A stretch of 64,000 nt of DNA from Pelagibacteraceae bacterium AG-404-P08 (GCA_003216195.1 QCJF01000005.1:53298-117297); one strand, 5' to 3'; positions 1 through 8,473 are shown, counted from the stretch's first letter. The notes: generated by a model from the letters alone, not told the origin. A program made the numbers and translations.

Positions 1-266
1 GGATTGCTCACAATCAGTTATCTAAAAAAAGAACCTTGCTAATACTAGAAGATATTGAGTTGTATGCATTGAAATCTTATGACCCGGAGTCTTGGATGAC
101 TATTCAAAAAGGAATAATACTTGCACCAAAAATTGTAAACTTGTTAGAGGTAAAAGAAACAATGGTGAAAGTAAGTATACCTGAGGGTAATAAATCCTCT
201 ATTAAAGGATGGATACCCATAGATGACAGATTATGGGGAGTCTCTGATAAAGAAACGAAATTTTAA
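1..266 (+). CDS. C-terminal part of an uncharacterised SH3-like protein, cut by the window start
   Basis: The reading frame is open from the first complete codon (base 3) to a TAA at 264-266, so the gene begins upstream of the window. About 88 residues are visible. They end in a stretch with alternating hydrophobic and charged residues around 'KGWIPIDDRLWG', which resembles the last strands of an SH3-like beta barrel. A TTG at 36 could be an internal start but has no convincing ribosome binding site, so I prefer a partial gene. The next gene starts immediately after its stop (ATG at 267), suggesting co-transcription. Function is unknown. Confidence 0.5.
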   Translation, partial: IAHNQLSKKRTLLILEDIELYALKSYDPESWMTIQKGIILAPKIVNLLEVKETMVKVSIPEGNKSSIKGWIPIDDRLWGVSDKETKF

Positions 267-812
267 ATGATTAAATACTTACTATTTATACTACTCGTGG
301 TACAAGACTTAATGGCCTATAGTGAATCGCCTTATAAAGTAGTTCATCAGACAGATACGTATGAAATTAGATTTTATGAGGAGCGTCTAGTCGTTCAAAC
401 CCAATACACAAATCAAAATAATGGATTTCGAAAACTTTTTAATTATATTTCTGGCAATAATAAACAAAGTGAAAAAATTGCAATGACCACACCAGTGAAT
501 GTTACTCAAATTGAAAACGAGTACGTTATGCAATTTTATTTACCAAATAAATACAAACCAAATGAAATACCTTTACCATCAGATAATTCAGTAAAAATTT
601 CTTCAATTAAGCCAGGTTATTTTGCAGTAATTAGATATTCTGGCTTTGCTTCAGATAAAAATTTTTATAAACACCGAGATGTTTTAAAAAGTGAGTTAAT
701 TAGTGATAATATTGAAGTAATTGGACCCGCTATTAAAGCTACTTATGATGGCCCCTTTACATTGCCTAACCTACGAAGAAATGAAGCTATTTTTCAAGTT
801 GACTGGAAATAG
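267..812 (+). CDS. SOUL family heme-binding protein, exported
   Basis: The 181-residue product begins with a hydrophobic signal peptide (residues about 1-18) followed by a SOUL/HBP domain. Visible family marks are 'YEIRFYEERLVVQT' near residue 32, 'KIAMTTPV' near residue 71 and 'MQFYLPNKY' near residue 90, and a C-terminal 'ATYDGPFTLP' segment. SOUL proteins bind heme or other tetrapyrroles in eukaryotes; the bacterial members are exported and of unknown role. The ATG directly follows the stop of the upstream gene. The length is normal for the bacterial family. Assignment to the family is solid; any heme role here is inferred only from homology. Confidence 0.85.
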   Translation: MIKYLLFILLVVQDLMAYSESPYKVVHQTDTYEIRFYEERLVVQTQYTNQNNGFRKLFNYISGNNKQSEKIAMTTPVNVTQIENEYVMQFYLPNKYKPNEIPLPSDNSVKISSIKPGYFAVIRYSGFASDKNFYKHRDVLKSELISDNIEVIGPAIKATYDGPFTLPNLRRNEAIFQVDWK

Positions 813-994
813 ACTCTTTGATTTTTAATAGAAGCTCAAATAATTTCTTTGACTCAAATACTAATAGACATTGATTCTATTGCCCTATCTTTAGATATTC
901 ACTGGATGCATAGTTAAATTAACTTCTTAGCATTATTTTTTTTGTGAATCTGTAATTATAAGTCATGTATTACTCAAAATATAGAGAGGTATTT

Positions 995-1336
995 ATGAAA
1001 CTAATAACAGCTATTATCAAGCCCGACAAGGTTGAAGCTTTGAGACAGGCACTAACTGGTGTCGATATCCAAGGTTTAACTATTGTTGAGGCCAAAGGAT
1101 ATGGGCGCCAAAAGGGTCATACCGAACTGTACCGAGGCGCAGAATATGAGGTACATTTTCTTCCTAAATCTCGAGCTGAGATTTTAGTGGACTCTGCAGA
1201 CGTCGAAAAAGTCATTACTACAGTTTCTGAAGCAGTAAAATCAGGGAAAATTGGTGATGGTAAAATATTTGTAACTGAGGTGCAAGATGTTGTCCGAATA
1301 CGTACAGGAGAACGAGGCGCTGAGGCAATTAAATAA
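995..1336 (+). CDS. glnK: Nitrogen regulatory protein P-II (GlnK/GlnB type)
   Basis: This is a 113-residue trimeric signalling protein that senses ATP/ADP and 2-oxoglutarate and gates the ammonium channel. I chose the ATG at 995 ('MKLITAIIKPDK'), which follows an AGAGAGG ribosome binding site, rather than the ATG at 965, which would add ten residues no family member has. The T-loop carries 'YRGAEYEV' with the uridylylation tyrosine at position 51, and the B-loop 'GKIGDGKIFV' is intact. It lies nine bases upstream of amtB, the arrangement typical of glnK. I see no convincing sigma-54 promoter in the 182 bases upstream. Confidence 0.95.
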   Translation: MKLITAIIKPDKVEALRQALTGVDIQGLTIVEAKGYGRQKGHTELYRGAEYEVHFLPKSRAEILVDSADVEKVITTVSEAVKSGKIGDGKIFVTEVQDVVRIRTGERGAEAIK

Positions 1337-1345
1337 GGAGATCGT

Positions 1346-2626
1346 ATGAAAAAAATATTAACTTTTTTAATCCCTACTTTGCTTCTCTCTGGAGTTGCAA
1401 GTGCAGAGGTTTCTGCTGAAACAGCTTTTGTATTCAATACATTTTTATTTGTTTTTAGTGGAGTCTTAGTGATGTTCATGGCATTAGGTTTTTCCATGTT
1501 AGAAGCAGGATTTGTTCGTAAAAAAAACACATCGGCAATTTTACTTAAGAATATAGCTTTATATTCAGTAGCCGGAATAATGTTTTATCTAATAGGTTAC
1601 AGTTTAATGTATGTAGATGTTTCAGGTTGGATAGGCTCACTAAGTGGTGCATTTTACGATACAGCTGATGATTTGACAGTTGCAACAGAAGAGGGTGGAT
1701 ACTCTTTAGCATCAGATTGGTTCTTCCAAATGGTTTTCTGTGCAACAGCTATTTCGATTGTATCTGGTGCATGTGCTGAGAGAATAAAAGTATGGCCATT
1801 TATTATATTTGCTGCTTTTATGACAGGAATTATTTACCCAATTTATGGTTCATGGACTTGGGGCGGCGGATGGCTAACTGAAATGGGCTTTTCTGATTTT
1901 GCTGGTTCGACAATTGTTCACTCAGTTGGTGGATGGGCAGCTTTAACTGGATGTTTAATCCTTGGTCCTAGAGCTGGCAAATATGGTTCTGATGGAAAAA
2001 TAACTCCAATCGCAGGTGCAAATATGCCCTTAGCTTGTCTAGGCACTTTTATCCTTTGGTTTGGATGGTTTGGATTTAATGGTGGATCACAGCTAGCTCT
2101 TGGAAGTGCTGCTGATGCTTCTGCTATGTCAATTGTGGTCGTTAATACCAATATCGCTGCATGCGGCGGTGTTGTAGCAGCAATAATTCTATCACAGCTA
2201 ATGTACAAGAAGATTGATCTATCAATTGCGTTAAATGGTGCCATTGCTGGTCTTGTTGCAATTACAGCTGGTCCTGATTTAAGTAACCATTTCTTATCTA
2301 TGATTGTTGGTGCTATTGGTGGTATCCTTTGTACAATTGCTATCCCGATGCTCGATAAAATGAAAATCGATGATGTTGTGGGAGCGATTTCTGCTCACTT
2401 AGTTGCAGGTATATGGGGAACTTTGGCTGTAGGTATCTTTGGAAGTGGAGATTTCTTGGTCCAATTGATTGGTATCGTGGCTGCTGGTGTATTGGTTGTG
2501 CCTTTAAGTGGCGTTTTCTTTTACATTCTAAAAGGAACAATTGGCTTAAGAGTGTCTGAAGAGACGGAAGCTTCAGGTCTTGATAAAGCTGAATTGACAA
2601 CAGAAGCTTACCCAGAATTTAAATAA
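1346..2626 (+). CDS. amtB: Ammonium transporter AmtB
   Basis: The 426-residue protein has a cleavable signal peptide (residues 1-20, ending 'ASAEVSAE') and about eleven membrane helices. Family signatures visible include 'MLEAGFVRKKN', 'DFAGSTIVHSVGGWAALTG' with the first pore histidine, 'WFGWFGFNGGS', and 'GAISAHLVAGIWGTLAVG' with the second pore histidine. AmtB conducts ammonia/ammonium across the inner membrane and is blocked by the P-II trimer encoded just upstream. The cytoplasmic tail is short. It has a GGAG ribosome binding site. The gene ends shortly before a strong bidirectional terminator. Confidence 0.96.
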   Translation: MKKILTFLIPTLLLSGVASAEVSAETAFVFNTFLFVFSGVLVMFMALGFSMLEAGFVRKKNTSAILLKNIALYSVAGIMFYLIGYSLMYVDVSGWIGSLSGAFYDTADDLTVATEEGGYSLASDWFFQMVFCATAISIVSGACAERIKVWPFIIFAAFMTGIIYPIYGSWTWGGGWLTEMGFSDFAGSTIVHSVGGWAALTGCLILGPRAGKYGSDGKITPIAGANMPLACLGTFILWFGWFGFNGGSQLALGSAADASAMSIVVVNTNIAACGGVVAAIILSQLMYKKIDLSIALNGAIAGLVAITAGPDLSNHFLSMIVGAIGGILCTIAIPMLDKMKIDDVVGAISAHLVAGIWGTLAVGIFGSGDFLVQLIGIVAAGVLVVPLSGVFFYILKGTIGLRVSEETEASGLDKAELTTEAYPEFK

Positions 2627-2645
2627 TCTTATTTATAGCACTCCT

Positions 2646-2675
2646 AAAAAAGGGGCACATAATGTGCCCCTTTTT
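2646..2675. terminator. Bidirectional rho-independent terminator between amtB and gpx
   Basis: GGGGCACA at 2652-2659 pairs with TGTGCCCC at 2663-2670 around a three-base loop. It is preceded by five A and followed by five T, so it can end transcription on both strands. It sits exactly between the convergent amtB and glutathione peroxidase genes. Confidence 0.93.
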
Positions 2676-3200
2676 CTATATTAACTCATCAATTAAACTT
2701 GTAATTTTTGAACTGTCAGGTTTGGTCATAGAGGACCAACTTTTTACTAATTGACCCTCTCCATCAAAGAGATACTTATAAAAATTCCATTTTGGAGTTT
2801 CGTTATACTCTGATGTCATCCAACTGTATATCGGATGGGCATTTTCACCAACAACACTAATAATTTCTGATATAATAAATTTGGTTTCATAATTAACTAA
2901 ACAAAATTCTTTAACTTCCTCATTATTACTAAGCTCTTGATGAAAACTATTTGAAGGGGTTCCAATAATTACTAAATTCTTTTTTAAATACTCACGATGA
3001 AGATTGGATAGATTAGCGTATTGTTTTGTGAAACCACATCTACTAGCCGTATTTACAAGAAGAATGGGTTTACCTTTAAATTTATCAAGATTAACTGTAT
3101 TTCCATCAATATCTTGAATACTAAAGTTATATAAGTTTTTCGCCATAATGCTCCCTATGCTTGTGAGTAAAATACTCAAAGTTATCAAGAAAATTCTCAT
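2676..3200 (-). CDS. Glutathione/thioredoxin peroxidase (GPx family), exported form
   Basis: The 174-residue enzyme reduces hydroperoxides with a thiol donor. The family's catalytic tetrad is visible: Cys55 in 'NTASRCGFT', Gln88 in 'FHQE', and Trp138-Asn139 in 'PKWNFYKYL'. It is a cysteine, not selenocysteine, enzyme. The usual resolving cysteine in the 'FPCNQF' motif is replaced by serine ('TPSNSF'). An N-terminal hydrophobic segment (residues about 3-18, ending 'IMAKN') looks like a signal peptide, so it probably acts in the periplasm. It is the last gene of the minus-strand block and stops at the shared terminator. Confidence 0.9.
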   Translation of the reverse strand: MRIFLITLSILLTSIGSIMAKNLYNFSIQDIDGNTVNLDKFKGKPILLVNTASRCGFTKQYANLSNLHREYLKKNLVIIGTPSNSFHQELSNNEEVKEFCLVNYETKFIISEIISVVGENAHPIYSWMTSEYNETPKWNFYKYLFDGEGQLVKSWSSMTKPDSSKITSLIDELI

Positions 3201-3240
3201 GACAATATATACTTACTTTAAATTATCTGGATTTATAGAT

Positions 3241-3846
3241 TTAAACTTTTGGTAAACCTAAAACTTCATTTTTTTTGATGTATTCATCTTTGTAGGGAGG
3301 TCTGCTAAATACCTCTTTAATCAAGGGTTTAAAAAAATCTAGATCTTTATTTTTATATTCGGGATCAAAAGATTTTTGATCCCATCTTTCACAGAAATCT
3401 GCACAAGTTTGGAAATAAATATTATCTTTAAATTTATCTCTAGCATTTTTATCCCATCCATAATGATGAGCATAGTAGATCATTTGAAAAATTCCATGAT
3501 GCTCAATCACCCATGTTATTTCATCTCTTACATAAGGTCTTACAACTTCAGCAGAAAACCTATCGTGATTTTGAGGGGCAAGCCCATCTCCAATATCATG
3601 AAGTAAGGCACCAACAATCCAATCAATGTCAGCTCCATCATTATAAGCTCTAGTAGCTGATTGTAGACCATGATCTAATCTTGTTATCTTGTAACCCTCC
3701 ATAGTATTTTTTCCTTGCCTTGTAAGTTCCTCTATTATTCTTTCATATGTCAAAGAAACATACTTTTCCTCATATTTTTGGAGCAATATATAATCTTCTT
3801 TATCTCCATCTTTCATATGTTTAAATTTTACATTTTTCTCAGTCAT
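3241..3846 (-). CDS. tmpB: HD-domain mixed-valence diiron oxygenase, TmpB/PhnZ-like
   Basis: The 201-residue protein has the HD-domain metal set expected of the MIOX/PhnZ group: His59 ('RLDHGLQSA'), His83-Asp84 ('LLHDIGD'), His94, His116/117 ('EHHG') and a likely Asp150. Its ATG overlaps the stop of the upstream gene by four bases (ATGA), and that gene is a gamma-butyrobetaine-hydroxylase-like dioxygenase. This pairing matches TmpA/TmpB, in which TmpB oxidatively cleaves 1-hydroxy-trimethylaminoethylphosphonate to glycine betaine and phosphate. Seen: the fold motifs and the pairing. Inferred: the substrate. It could instead be a related C-P-cleaving oxygenase or a hydrolase. Confidence refers to TmpB-like function; the HD fold itself is near certain. 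Confidence 0.65.
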   Translation of the reverse strand: MTEKNVKFKHMKDGDKEDYILLQKYEEKYVSLTYERIIEELTRQGKNTMEGYKITRLDHGLQSATRAYNDGADIDWIVGALLHDIGDGLAPQNHDRFSAEVVRPYVRDEITWVIEHHGIFQMIYYAHHYGWDKNARDKFKDNIYFQTCADFCERWDQKSFDPEYKNKDLDFFKPLIKEVFSRPPYKDEYIKKNEVLGLPKV

Positions 3847-4967
3847 AAATTTGTCTCACTTAAATGATATTTTTCATGTAAATGTCTCAATTTTCCGTCA
3901 GTTGAATCAAATTCTAGATAACAACCTTGTAAATGTCTAGCTCCCTCACTCGAGTCATAAGAGGTCCTTCCATGGAGAAGTCTGTGGTTATCAAACATCA
4001 TGACATCTCCTGGTGAGAGCTTAAATTTTATCTCGAAGTCAGATGAAGTGTATAAATCTCCTAATAATTTTCTCGCTTTGTAAAATCTCTCTAATTTTTC
4101 ATTTTCTAAAGGTGGCACGTAATCAACTCTGGTACTATACCTGACTTGCTTATAGTCGCCATCCTTGTCTAATTCTATTAACTCTCCCCAATTTTCTAAA
4201 ATTATATCTTTATCTTGAAATCGGTAACGTAAATTAGTTTTGGTTAAAGACTCAAATGCTTCTGGCTCATTTAGTTTGATATATTCTGCAACTGAAAAAC
4301 CATCAACAAGAGTAGAAAAACCACCACTCACTTCATTTTTTAAACAATGCAAAAACTGTATCCCGGGTGCTTCTGGTTTTCTGTAAGGGTTATCAGTATG
4401 AGGCGGTAATGCAATAGGTTTATAGGCTAAGTCATTTGGATTTGGTTTAGACATTACATCAAAAAATTCTCCAAAATTTGTGACTTTAACTGGGCCGATT
4501 AAATTTACAAATTTTAAAATATACTTACTTTCAGTTGGTACATTTTTAATAATAACAAATCCATATTTATAAAAATCTATAAGAAGATTATACATAGATT
4601 CTTGTTCAACCATATCTACTTCAAAAATAGCTTCTGGTAAATCTTCTAGTTGAGAATTCCATAAAATTCTTTTTGGTAAGGGTCCTCTTTTATTTTTTTC
4701 TTCATCCATTTCAATCAAAAGATCATTTAAACTATATTGACCTTGTGCCCCATCATTAAATTCAACATCAAGTTTGTTATCCGTTAATTTACAATTTTCA
4801 ATTTTCAACTTTAAGTCAATAGAGGATGGCTCGTATAATCTTTGATTAGTATCTAAATCAAAATACTTTTCACCCGGCAGTCTTTCTCTTAACCAAATGG
4901 GATGCAAATGAAATGTTTTATTTTGATGGATTATCTTAATAGTATTATTTTCAAAATGAAAATCCAA
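3843..4967 (-). CDS. tmpA: 2OG-Fe(II) dioxygenase of the gamma-butyrobetaine hydroxylase family, TmpA-like
   Basis: The 374-residue protein aligns end to end with gamma-butyrobetaine hydroxylases. The iron ligands are His190-x-Asp192 ('PPHTDNPY') and His332 ('LLHGRTSY'), with Arg344 placed to bind 2-oxoglutarate. 'PGIQFLHCL' and 'LVDGF' are strongly family-like. The N-terminal 'HPIWLRERLPGEKYFD' region corresponds to the DUF971-like domain but lacks the cysteine cluster of eukaryotic enzymes. TmpA is a known misannotated member that hydroxylates trimethylaminoethylphosphonate at C1. The overlapping HD-oxygenase gene makes that assignment more likely than carnitine synthesis. Substrate choice is inferred from context. 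Confidence 0.68.
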   Translation of the reverse strand: MDFHFENNTIKIIHQNKTFHLHPIWLRERLPGEKYFDLDTNQRLYEPSSIDLKLKIENCKLTDNKLDVEFNDGAQGQYSLNDLLIEMDEEKNKRGPLPKRILWNSQLEDLPEAIFEVDMVEQESMYNLLIDFYKYGFVIIKNVPTESKYILKFVNLIGPVKVTNFGEFFDVMSKPNPNDLAYKPIALPPHTDNPYRKPEAPGIQFLHCLKNEVSGGFSTLVDGFSVAEYIKLNEPEAFESLTKTNLRYRFQDKDIILENWGELIELDKDGDYKQVRYSTRVDYVPPLENEKLERFYKARKLLGDLYTSSDFEIKFKLSPGDVMMFDNHRLLHGRTSYDSSEGARHLQGCYLEFDSTDGKLRHLHEKYHLSETNL

Positions 4968-5032
4968 AATTCAAACTCCAAGCATTAATAAATTAATATT
5001 TTGCTAAATTTAATTAATTGTCAATTAAGAAA

Positions 5033-5494
5033 TTAAGTCTTGATTTTAAACATTGCCTCAATTTCTACTGTAAAACCTAGAGGCAAAGAATTAACTCCTA
5101 CTGCAGCTCGAGCATGAACACCAGTCTCACCAAAAATATCTTTCATCATATTTGAGCAACCATTGATTACTAAAGGCTGTTGTGTGAAGCTCTCAATACA
5201 ATTTACAAAACCTGTCAGTTTTATTAATTGATCTACTTTATTAATTGATCCTATTTCATTTTTTAAAGCAGATAAGATAGCTAATCCACATAGCCTTGCG
5301 TGGTTTTGAGCTGTCTCTAAATCAACATCAGCTCCAACTTTTCCTTTTGCAAAAGACCCATCCTCATGTAAGGGGCCTTGACCAGATATATATGCAATAT
5401 TATCAACAATAACACAGGGTTTATAACTCCCTGCAGGTTTGGCAGGTTTTGGTATTAAAAGACCTAATTCAGCTATCTTGGCTTCGAAATCCAT
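5033..5494 (-). CDS. RidA family (YjgF/YER057c) protein
   Basis: The 153-residue protein belongs to the RidA superfamily, whose archetype hydrolyses reactive enamine/imine intermediates. Visible marks are 'AYISGQGPL' near residue 39, the arginine in 'GVHARAAVGVNSLPLG' that binds the substrate carboxylate, and the C-terminal 'VEIEAMFKI'. At about 153 residues it is longer than E. coli RidA (128) and fits the subgroup beginning 'KIAELGLLIPKPAKPAG'. It lies on the same strand between the tmpA-like gene (65 bp away) and an MFS gene (11 bp away), so a role in removing a catabolic imine is possible but unproven. Confidence 0.88.
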   Translation of the reverse strand: MDFEAKIAELGLLIPKPAKPAGSYKPCVIVDNIAYISGQGPLHEDGSFAKGKVGADVDLETAQNHARLCGLAILSALKNEIGSINKVDQLIKLTGFVNCIESFTQQPLVINGCSNMMKDIFGETGVHARAAVGVNSLPLGFTVEIEAMFKIKT

Positions 5495-5505
5495 TAATTA
5501 AAAAA

Positions 5506-6759
5506 TTACTCTTTTTCATCAATTTTACTAATCATTTGTTCAGTAGCAGTTTGCATTCCTATTGCGGAAGTGGTGCGAGGCACAATCACTGATGGTGTAT
5601 TCTCATCATAAATTTCACTTGTTCTTCCAATACTAATTCTTTGATAGGTAAATAGTGCCAGAAAAACATAAACTATTGCACAATAATAAAACAATCCATA
5701 GGCATCAAAATAAGACATAAATCCAGAGACGATAATTGGCCCTAAAACTAAACCTAATGCATTAACTAATGTCAGAGTTGAGCTAGCAGAAACAACCTCA
5801 TCTTTTTCTAAAAAATCATTTAGGTGAGAAATAACAACTGCATAGTAAGGAAGAGATACAGCTGAATGTATTCCTACAAATAATAAAAGAATATTAAATG
5901 AAAAAGATCCTAAAATAATTACACAAATAGATGAAACCAAAGCAATGATATTTAATATCAGTAAAATTATTCTTCTATCAAATGTATCCGATAATTTACC
6001 AATCGGATACTGAAATAAAGCTCCAATGAAAGTATTTACAAAAACAAGTATAGAAATTTGAAAAATGCTAAAGCCTGACTTAGCTCCAAAAACTGCAATT
6101 AATCCAAATGATGCTCCATATATCATTCCAATACCAAAAGAACCGATAAAAGACATGGGAGAATTTTTATATAGATTTTTTAAAGATATGAACTTAGGTG
6201 TAGAAAATTCTGGTGCTGATTTTTTAGTAAGCAAAATTGGAACTAAAGCAAAAGAAATTAATAAAGATGTTAGAATATATAAGTGTGCCTCAGTAGTCTC
6301 TTTTAGATTTATTAGCAAACCACCCCCACTAGTTGATAAGTATAATATCACCATGTAAAATCCAATGAGCTTCCCCCTTGTTTTATTATCAGCACGATCA
6401 TTTAGCCAACTTTCACAAACGATATATATTGCTGCCAATGAAAACCCCGTGAGTAGTCTTAAAAAAAACCAAAAATATGGGTGAGCATAAATCCAATGAA
6501 ATAAAATCGTAATGGAAGCGATTGATGCGAATGCTGCAAATACTCTTATATGCCCTACATTTTTGATAATTTTGGGACAAATATATGAGCTTGCTAAATA
6601 ACCTATAAAATAACCTGTAAAGACATATCCAATTTCAAAATCGGAAAAATTAAATAATACGGCATTAATATTTAACAAGGTTCCTTGCAAAGAATGTGCA
6701 AGCATAATAAATCCAAAACCTGTAAATAGAGCCCAAGAGCTATATATGACGTTCAACAC
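5506..6759 (-). CDS. Major facilitator superfamily transporter (YcaD-like)
   Basis: The 417-residue protein has twelve predicted membrane helices, an MFS loop 'YPIGKLSDTFDRR' after helix 8 and the N-terminal counterpart near 'GYLASSYICPKI'. It starts with GTG. The general pattern resembles the YcaD/YfkF group of uncharacterised carriers. The substrate is unknown. Its position eleven bases upstream of ridA and downstream of the dmdA-like gene suggests a substrate or product carrier for the same small-molecule pathway. The acidic C-terminal tail is cytoplasmic. Confidence 0.82.
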   Translation of the reverse strand: MLNVIYSSWALFTGFGFIMLAHSLQGTLLNINAVLFNFSDFEIGYVFTGYFIGYLASSYICPKIIKNVGHIRVFAAFASIASITILFHWIYAHPYFWFFLRLLTGFSLAAIYIVCESWLNDRADNKTRGKLIGFYMVILYLSTSGGGLLINLKETTEAHLYILTSLLISFALVPILLTKKSAPEFSTPKFISLKNLYKNSPMSFIGSFGIGMIYGASFGLIAVFGAKSGFSIFQISILVFVNTFIGALFQYPIGKLSDTFDRRIILLILNIIALVSSICVIILGSFSFNILLLFVGIHSAVSLPYYAVVISHLNDFLEKDEVVSASSTLTLVNALGLVLGPIIVSGFMSYFDAYGLFYYCAIVYVFLALFTYQRISIGRTSEIYDENTPSVIVPRTTSAIGMQTATEQMISKIDEKE

Positions 6760-6797
6760 CGGAGATTTTTTAAACTTTTAGTTTAAAAAAGCAATTA

Positions 6798-7901
6798 TTA
6801 TTTATTGAAGGGGAGCTTTGTCATTTCAGACTCAATCTCTTGACCATCAAGAAGAAGTATCTGTTTTTTTTCTAAAGTTTGATATTGGGTTTGCACCATG
6901 GCTATTCCAAGACAACAGCCAAAATCTGGACTAAAGCATGCAGCTCTTAACTCACCTATTCTGTCATTACCTATTTTTAAAGATAGTGCTTTTGTAATTT
7001 CAATTTTATCCAGTTTAAATTTTAAACCAACTAAAGATCTCTTGACTCCCTCTTTGTGCTGTTTTTCTAATTCAGCTTTTCCTAAATAATCTATTTTAGG
7101 ATTGAAAGAAACAAAAGAACCCAAACCACACTCCAGTGGAGTGTCATTCATATTCATATCATTTCCAAAAGATAGTAAACCACCCTCTATTCTTTCTATT
7201 AAATTTGGACAACCTGGTCTTACATCTAAATCTTTTCCCTTAGACATAAGGGTATCATAAAGATTAAGGCCGATTTCATCATTATCTACATAAATTTCAA
7301 ATCCACCTTGTTTGGACCAACCTGATCTGGCAATTAAAAATTTATGATTTTGAAAATCAAATCTTTTAAAGTTGAAAAATTTTAACTTATCTATGTCTTT
7401 AAATACCCTTGACATAAGTTCAAATGATTTTGGCCCTTGAACTGCAAGAATGTTAACGTTGGGTTCAGTAATTTCTACATCAAGATTCATACCTATTGCA
7501 ATTCCTTTAGCATAGAGAAGTACATCAGTATCTGCTATGGAAAGCCACCATGTGCTTTCCCCAACTTTCATTATCAGTGGATCATTGATAATCTTACCTT
7601 TGTTATCAACAATTGGTGCATAATAACAAAGATAATCTTTAGCTTCAGATAAATCTCTACAAGTAATTAATTGTGTAAGTTTTGCTGCGTCAGGGCCCTG
7701 AATTTGAACTTGTCTCTCTCCTGATACATCCCAAAGTTGAACATTATTTTTAAGATGTCGACTGTCTTCTTCTATGCCTTTAAATGAAGCAGGTAAAAGC
7801 ATATGATTATAAACTGTATATGATTGTACCCCATACTCTTCTATCCTTTTAGTATATGGTGTGGCGCGAAGTCGTGCACTTTTTGCAATTAAATGGTTCA
7901 T
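6798..7901 (-). CDS. dmdA: GcvT-family methyltransferase, DMSP demethylase (DmdA)-like
   Basis: The 367-residue protein belongs to the aminomethyltransferase (GcvT) family that passes a methyl group to tetrahydrofolate. The pattern 'RATPYTKRIEEYGVQSYTVY', 'VWDVS'-like 'LWDVSGERQVQIQGPDA', 'RSGWSKQGGFEIYV' and 'GCPNLIERIEGGLLSFGNDM' is what I know from DmdA of marine alphaproteobacteria. DmdA demethylates dimethylsulfoniopropionate to methylmercaptopropionate. It is the first gene of the minus-strand run dmdA-MFS-ridA-tmpAB-gpx. A non-DMSP paralogue acting on another methylated onium compound, possibly glycine betaine from the TmpAB step, is a real alternative. Confidence 0.72.
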   Translation of the reverse strand: MNHLIAKSARLRATPYTKRIEEYGVQSYTVYNHMLLPASFKGIEEDSRHLKNNVQLWDVSGERQVQIQGPDAAKLTQLITCRDLSEAKDYLCYYAPIVDNKGKIINDPLIMKVGESTWWLSIADTDVLLYAKGIAIGMNLDVEITEPNVNILAVQGPKSFELMSRVFKDIDKLKFFNFKRFDFQNHKFLIARSGWSKQGGFEIYVDNDEIGLNLYDTLMSKGKDLDVRPGCPNLIERIEGGLLSFGNDMNMNDTPLECGLGSFVSFNPKIDYLGKAELEKQHKEGVKRSLVGLKFKLDKIEITKALSLKIGNDRIGELRAACFSPDFGCCLGIAMVQTQYQTLEKKQILLLDGQEIESEMTKLPFNK

Positions 7902-7930
7902 AAAATTTCCGGCTTAGTTAATATGTATTC

Positions 7931-8473
7931 TTGATACAAAGCAAACGATATTTTTTTATTTTTATAATATTTTTTATATGTCATATTCCAATATTTAACT
8001 CTTATTCAAGTAATTCTGATCGAGTGGACTATCTCTTAGAGTTACTTCAAGAGCCATTAGATGATGATTCTCAAAAAGAAGTAAAGGGAGCCATAATGCG
8101 AATTTGGAAACTATCAAGGAGTGAGGAAATACAACAAAAAATGAATAATATCGGGCAATTAATAAAATTCAAACAGTACCAAGATGCTGAGGATATTCTT
8201 TCTATAATAATAAATGAGCAAAATGACTTTATGGACGCCTACTATCAAAGAGCAATAATTCATTATTACCAAGGAGAAATCAACGAAGCACGTTTAGATC
8301 TTTTAAGTGTTTTGTCTTTGGAGCCAAGACATTTTGATGCATTAAGAGTATTAGCTTTTATCTATGAAAAACAAAATAAAAAAAGTGAAGCCTATTATAC
8401 ATATAAAGATCTAGAGAAAGTACTTCCTCATGATGAAGTAGTAAGAAGTAAGTTAAAACTTTTAAAGAATTAA
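7931..8473 (+). CDS. TPR-repeat protein with signal peptide or anchor
   Basis: The 180-residue protein starts at a TTG and has a hydrophobic N-terminus (residues 6-24), then a linker and about two to three tetratricopeptide repeats between residues 65 and 170 ('AYYQRAIIHYYQGEINEA', 'ALRVLAFIYEKQNKKSEA'). TPRs mediate protein-protein contacts; the hydrophobic start suggests a periplasmic location. It is divergent from dmdA (29 bp gap) and convergent with the yeiH-like gene, abutting it without a gap. No specific function can be read from the sequence. Confidence 0.75.
   Translation: MIQSKRYFFIFIIFFICHIPIFNSYSSNSDRVDYLLELLQEPLDDDSQKEVKGAIMRIWKLSRSEEIQQKMNNIGQLIKFKQYQDAEDILSIIINEQNDFMDAYYQRAIIHYYQGEINEARLDLLSVLSLEPRHFDALRVLAFIYEKQNKKSEAYYTYKDLEKVLPHDEVVRSKLKLLKN

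Noticed and set aside
813-994. Possible sigma-54 promoter for glnK
   Set aside because: No TGGCAC-N5-TTGC pattern is present; the best sigma-70-like pairs have wrong spacing, so no promoter is called.
1117-1530. 137-codon open frame on the minus strand over glnK and amtB
   Set aside because: It lies opposite two well conserved genes, has no family pattern and no ribosome binding site; it is an antisense shadow.
3843-4967. Carnitine biosynthesis (gamma-butyrobetaine hydroxylase) as the role of the dioxygenase
   Set aside because: The overlapping HD-domain oxygenase gene is expected for TmpA, not for carnitine synthesis; kept only as an alternative.
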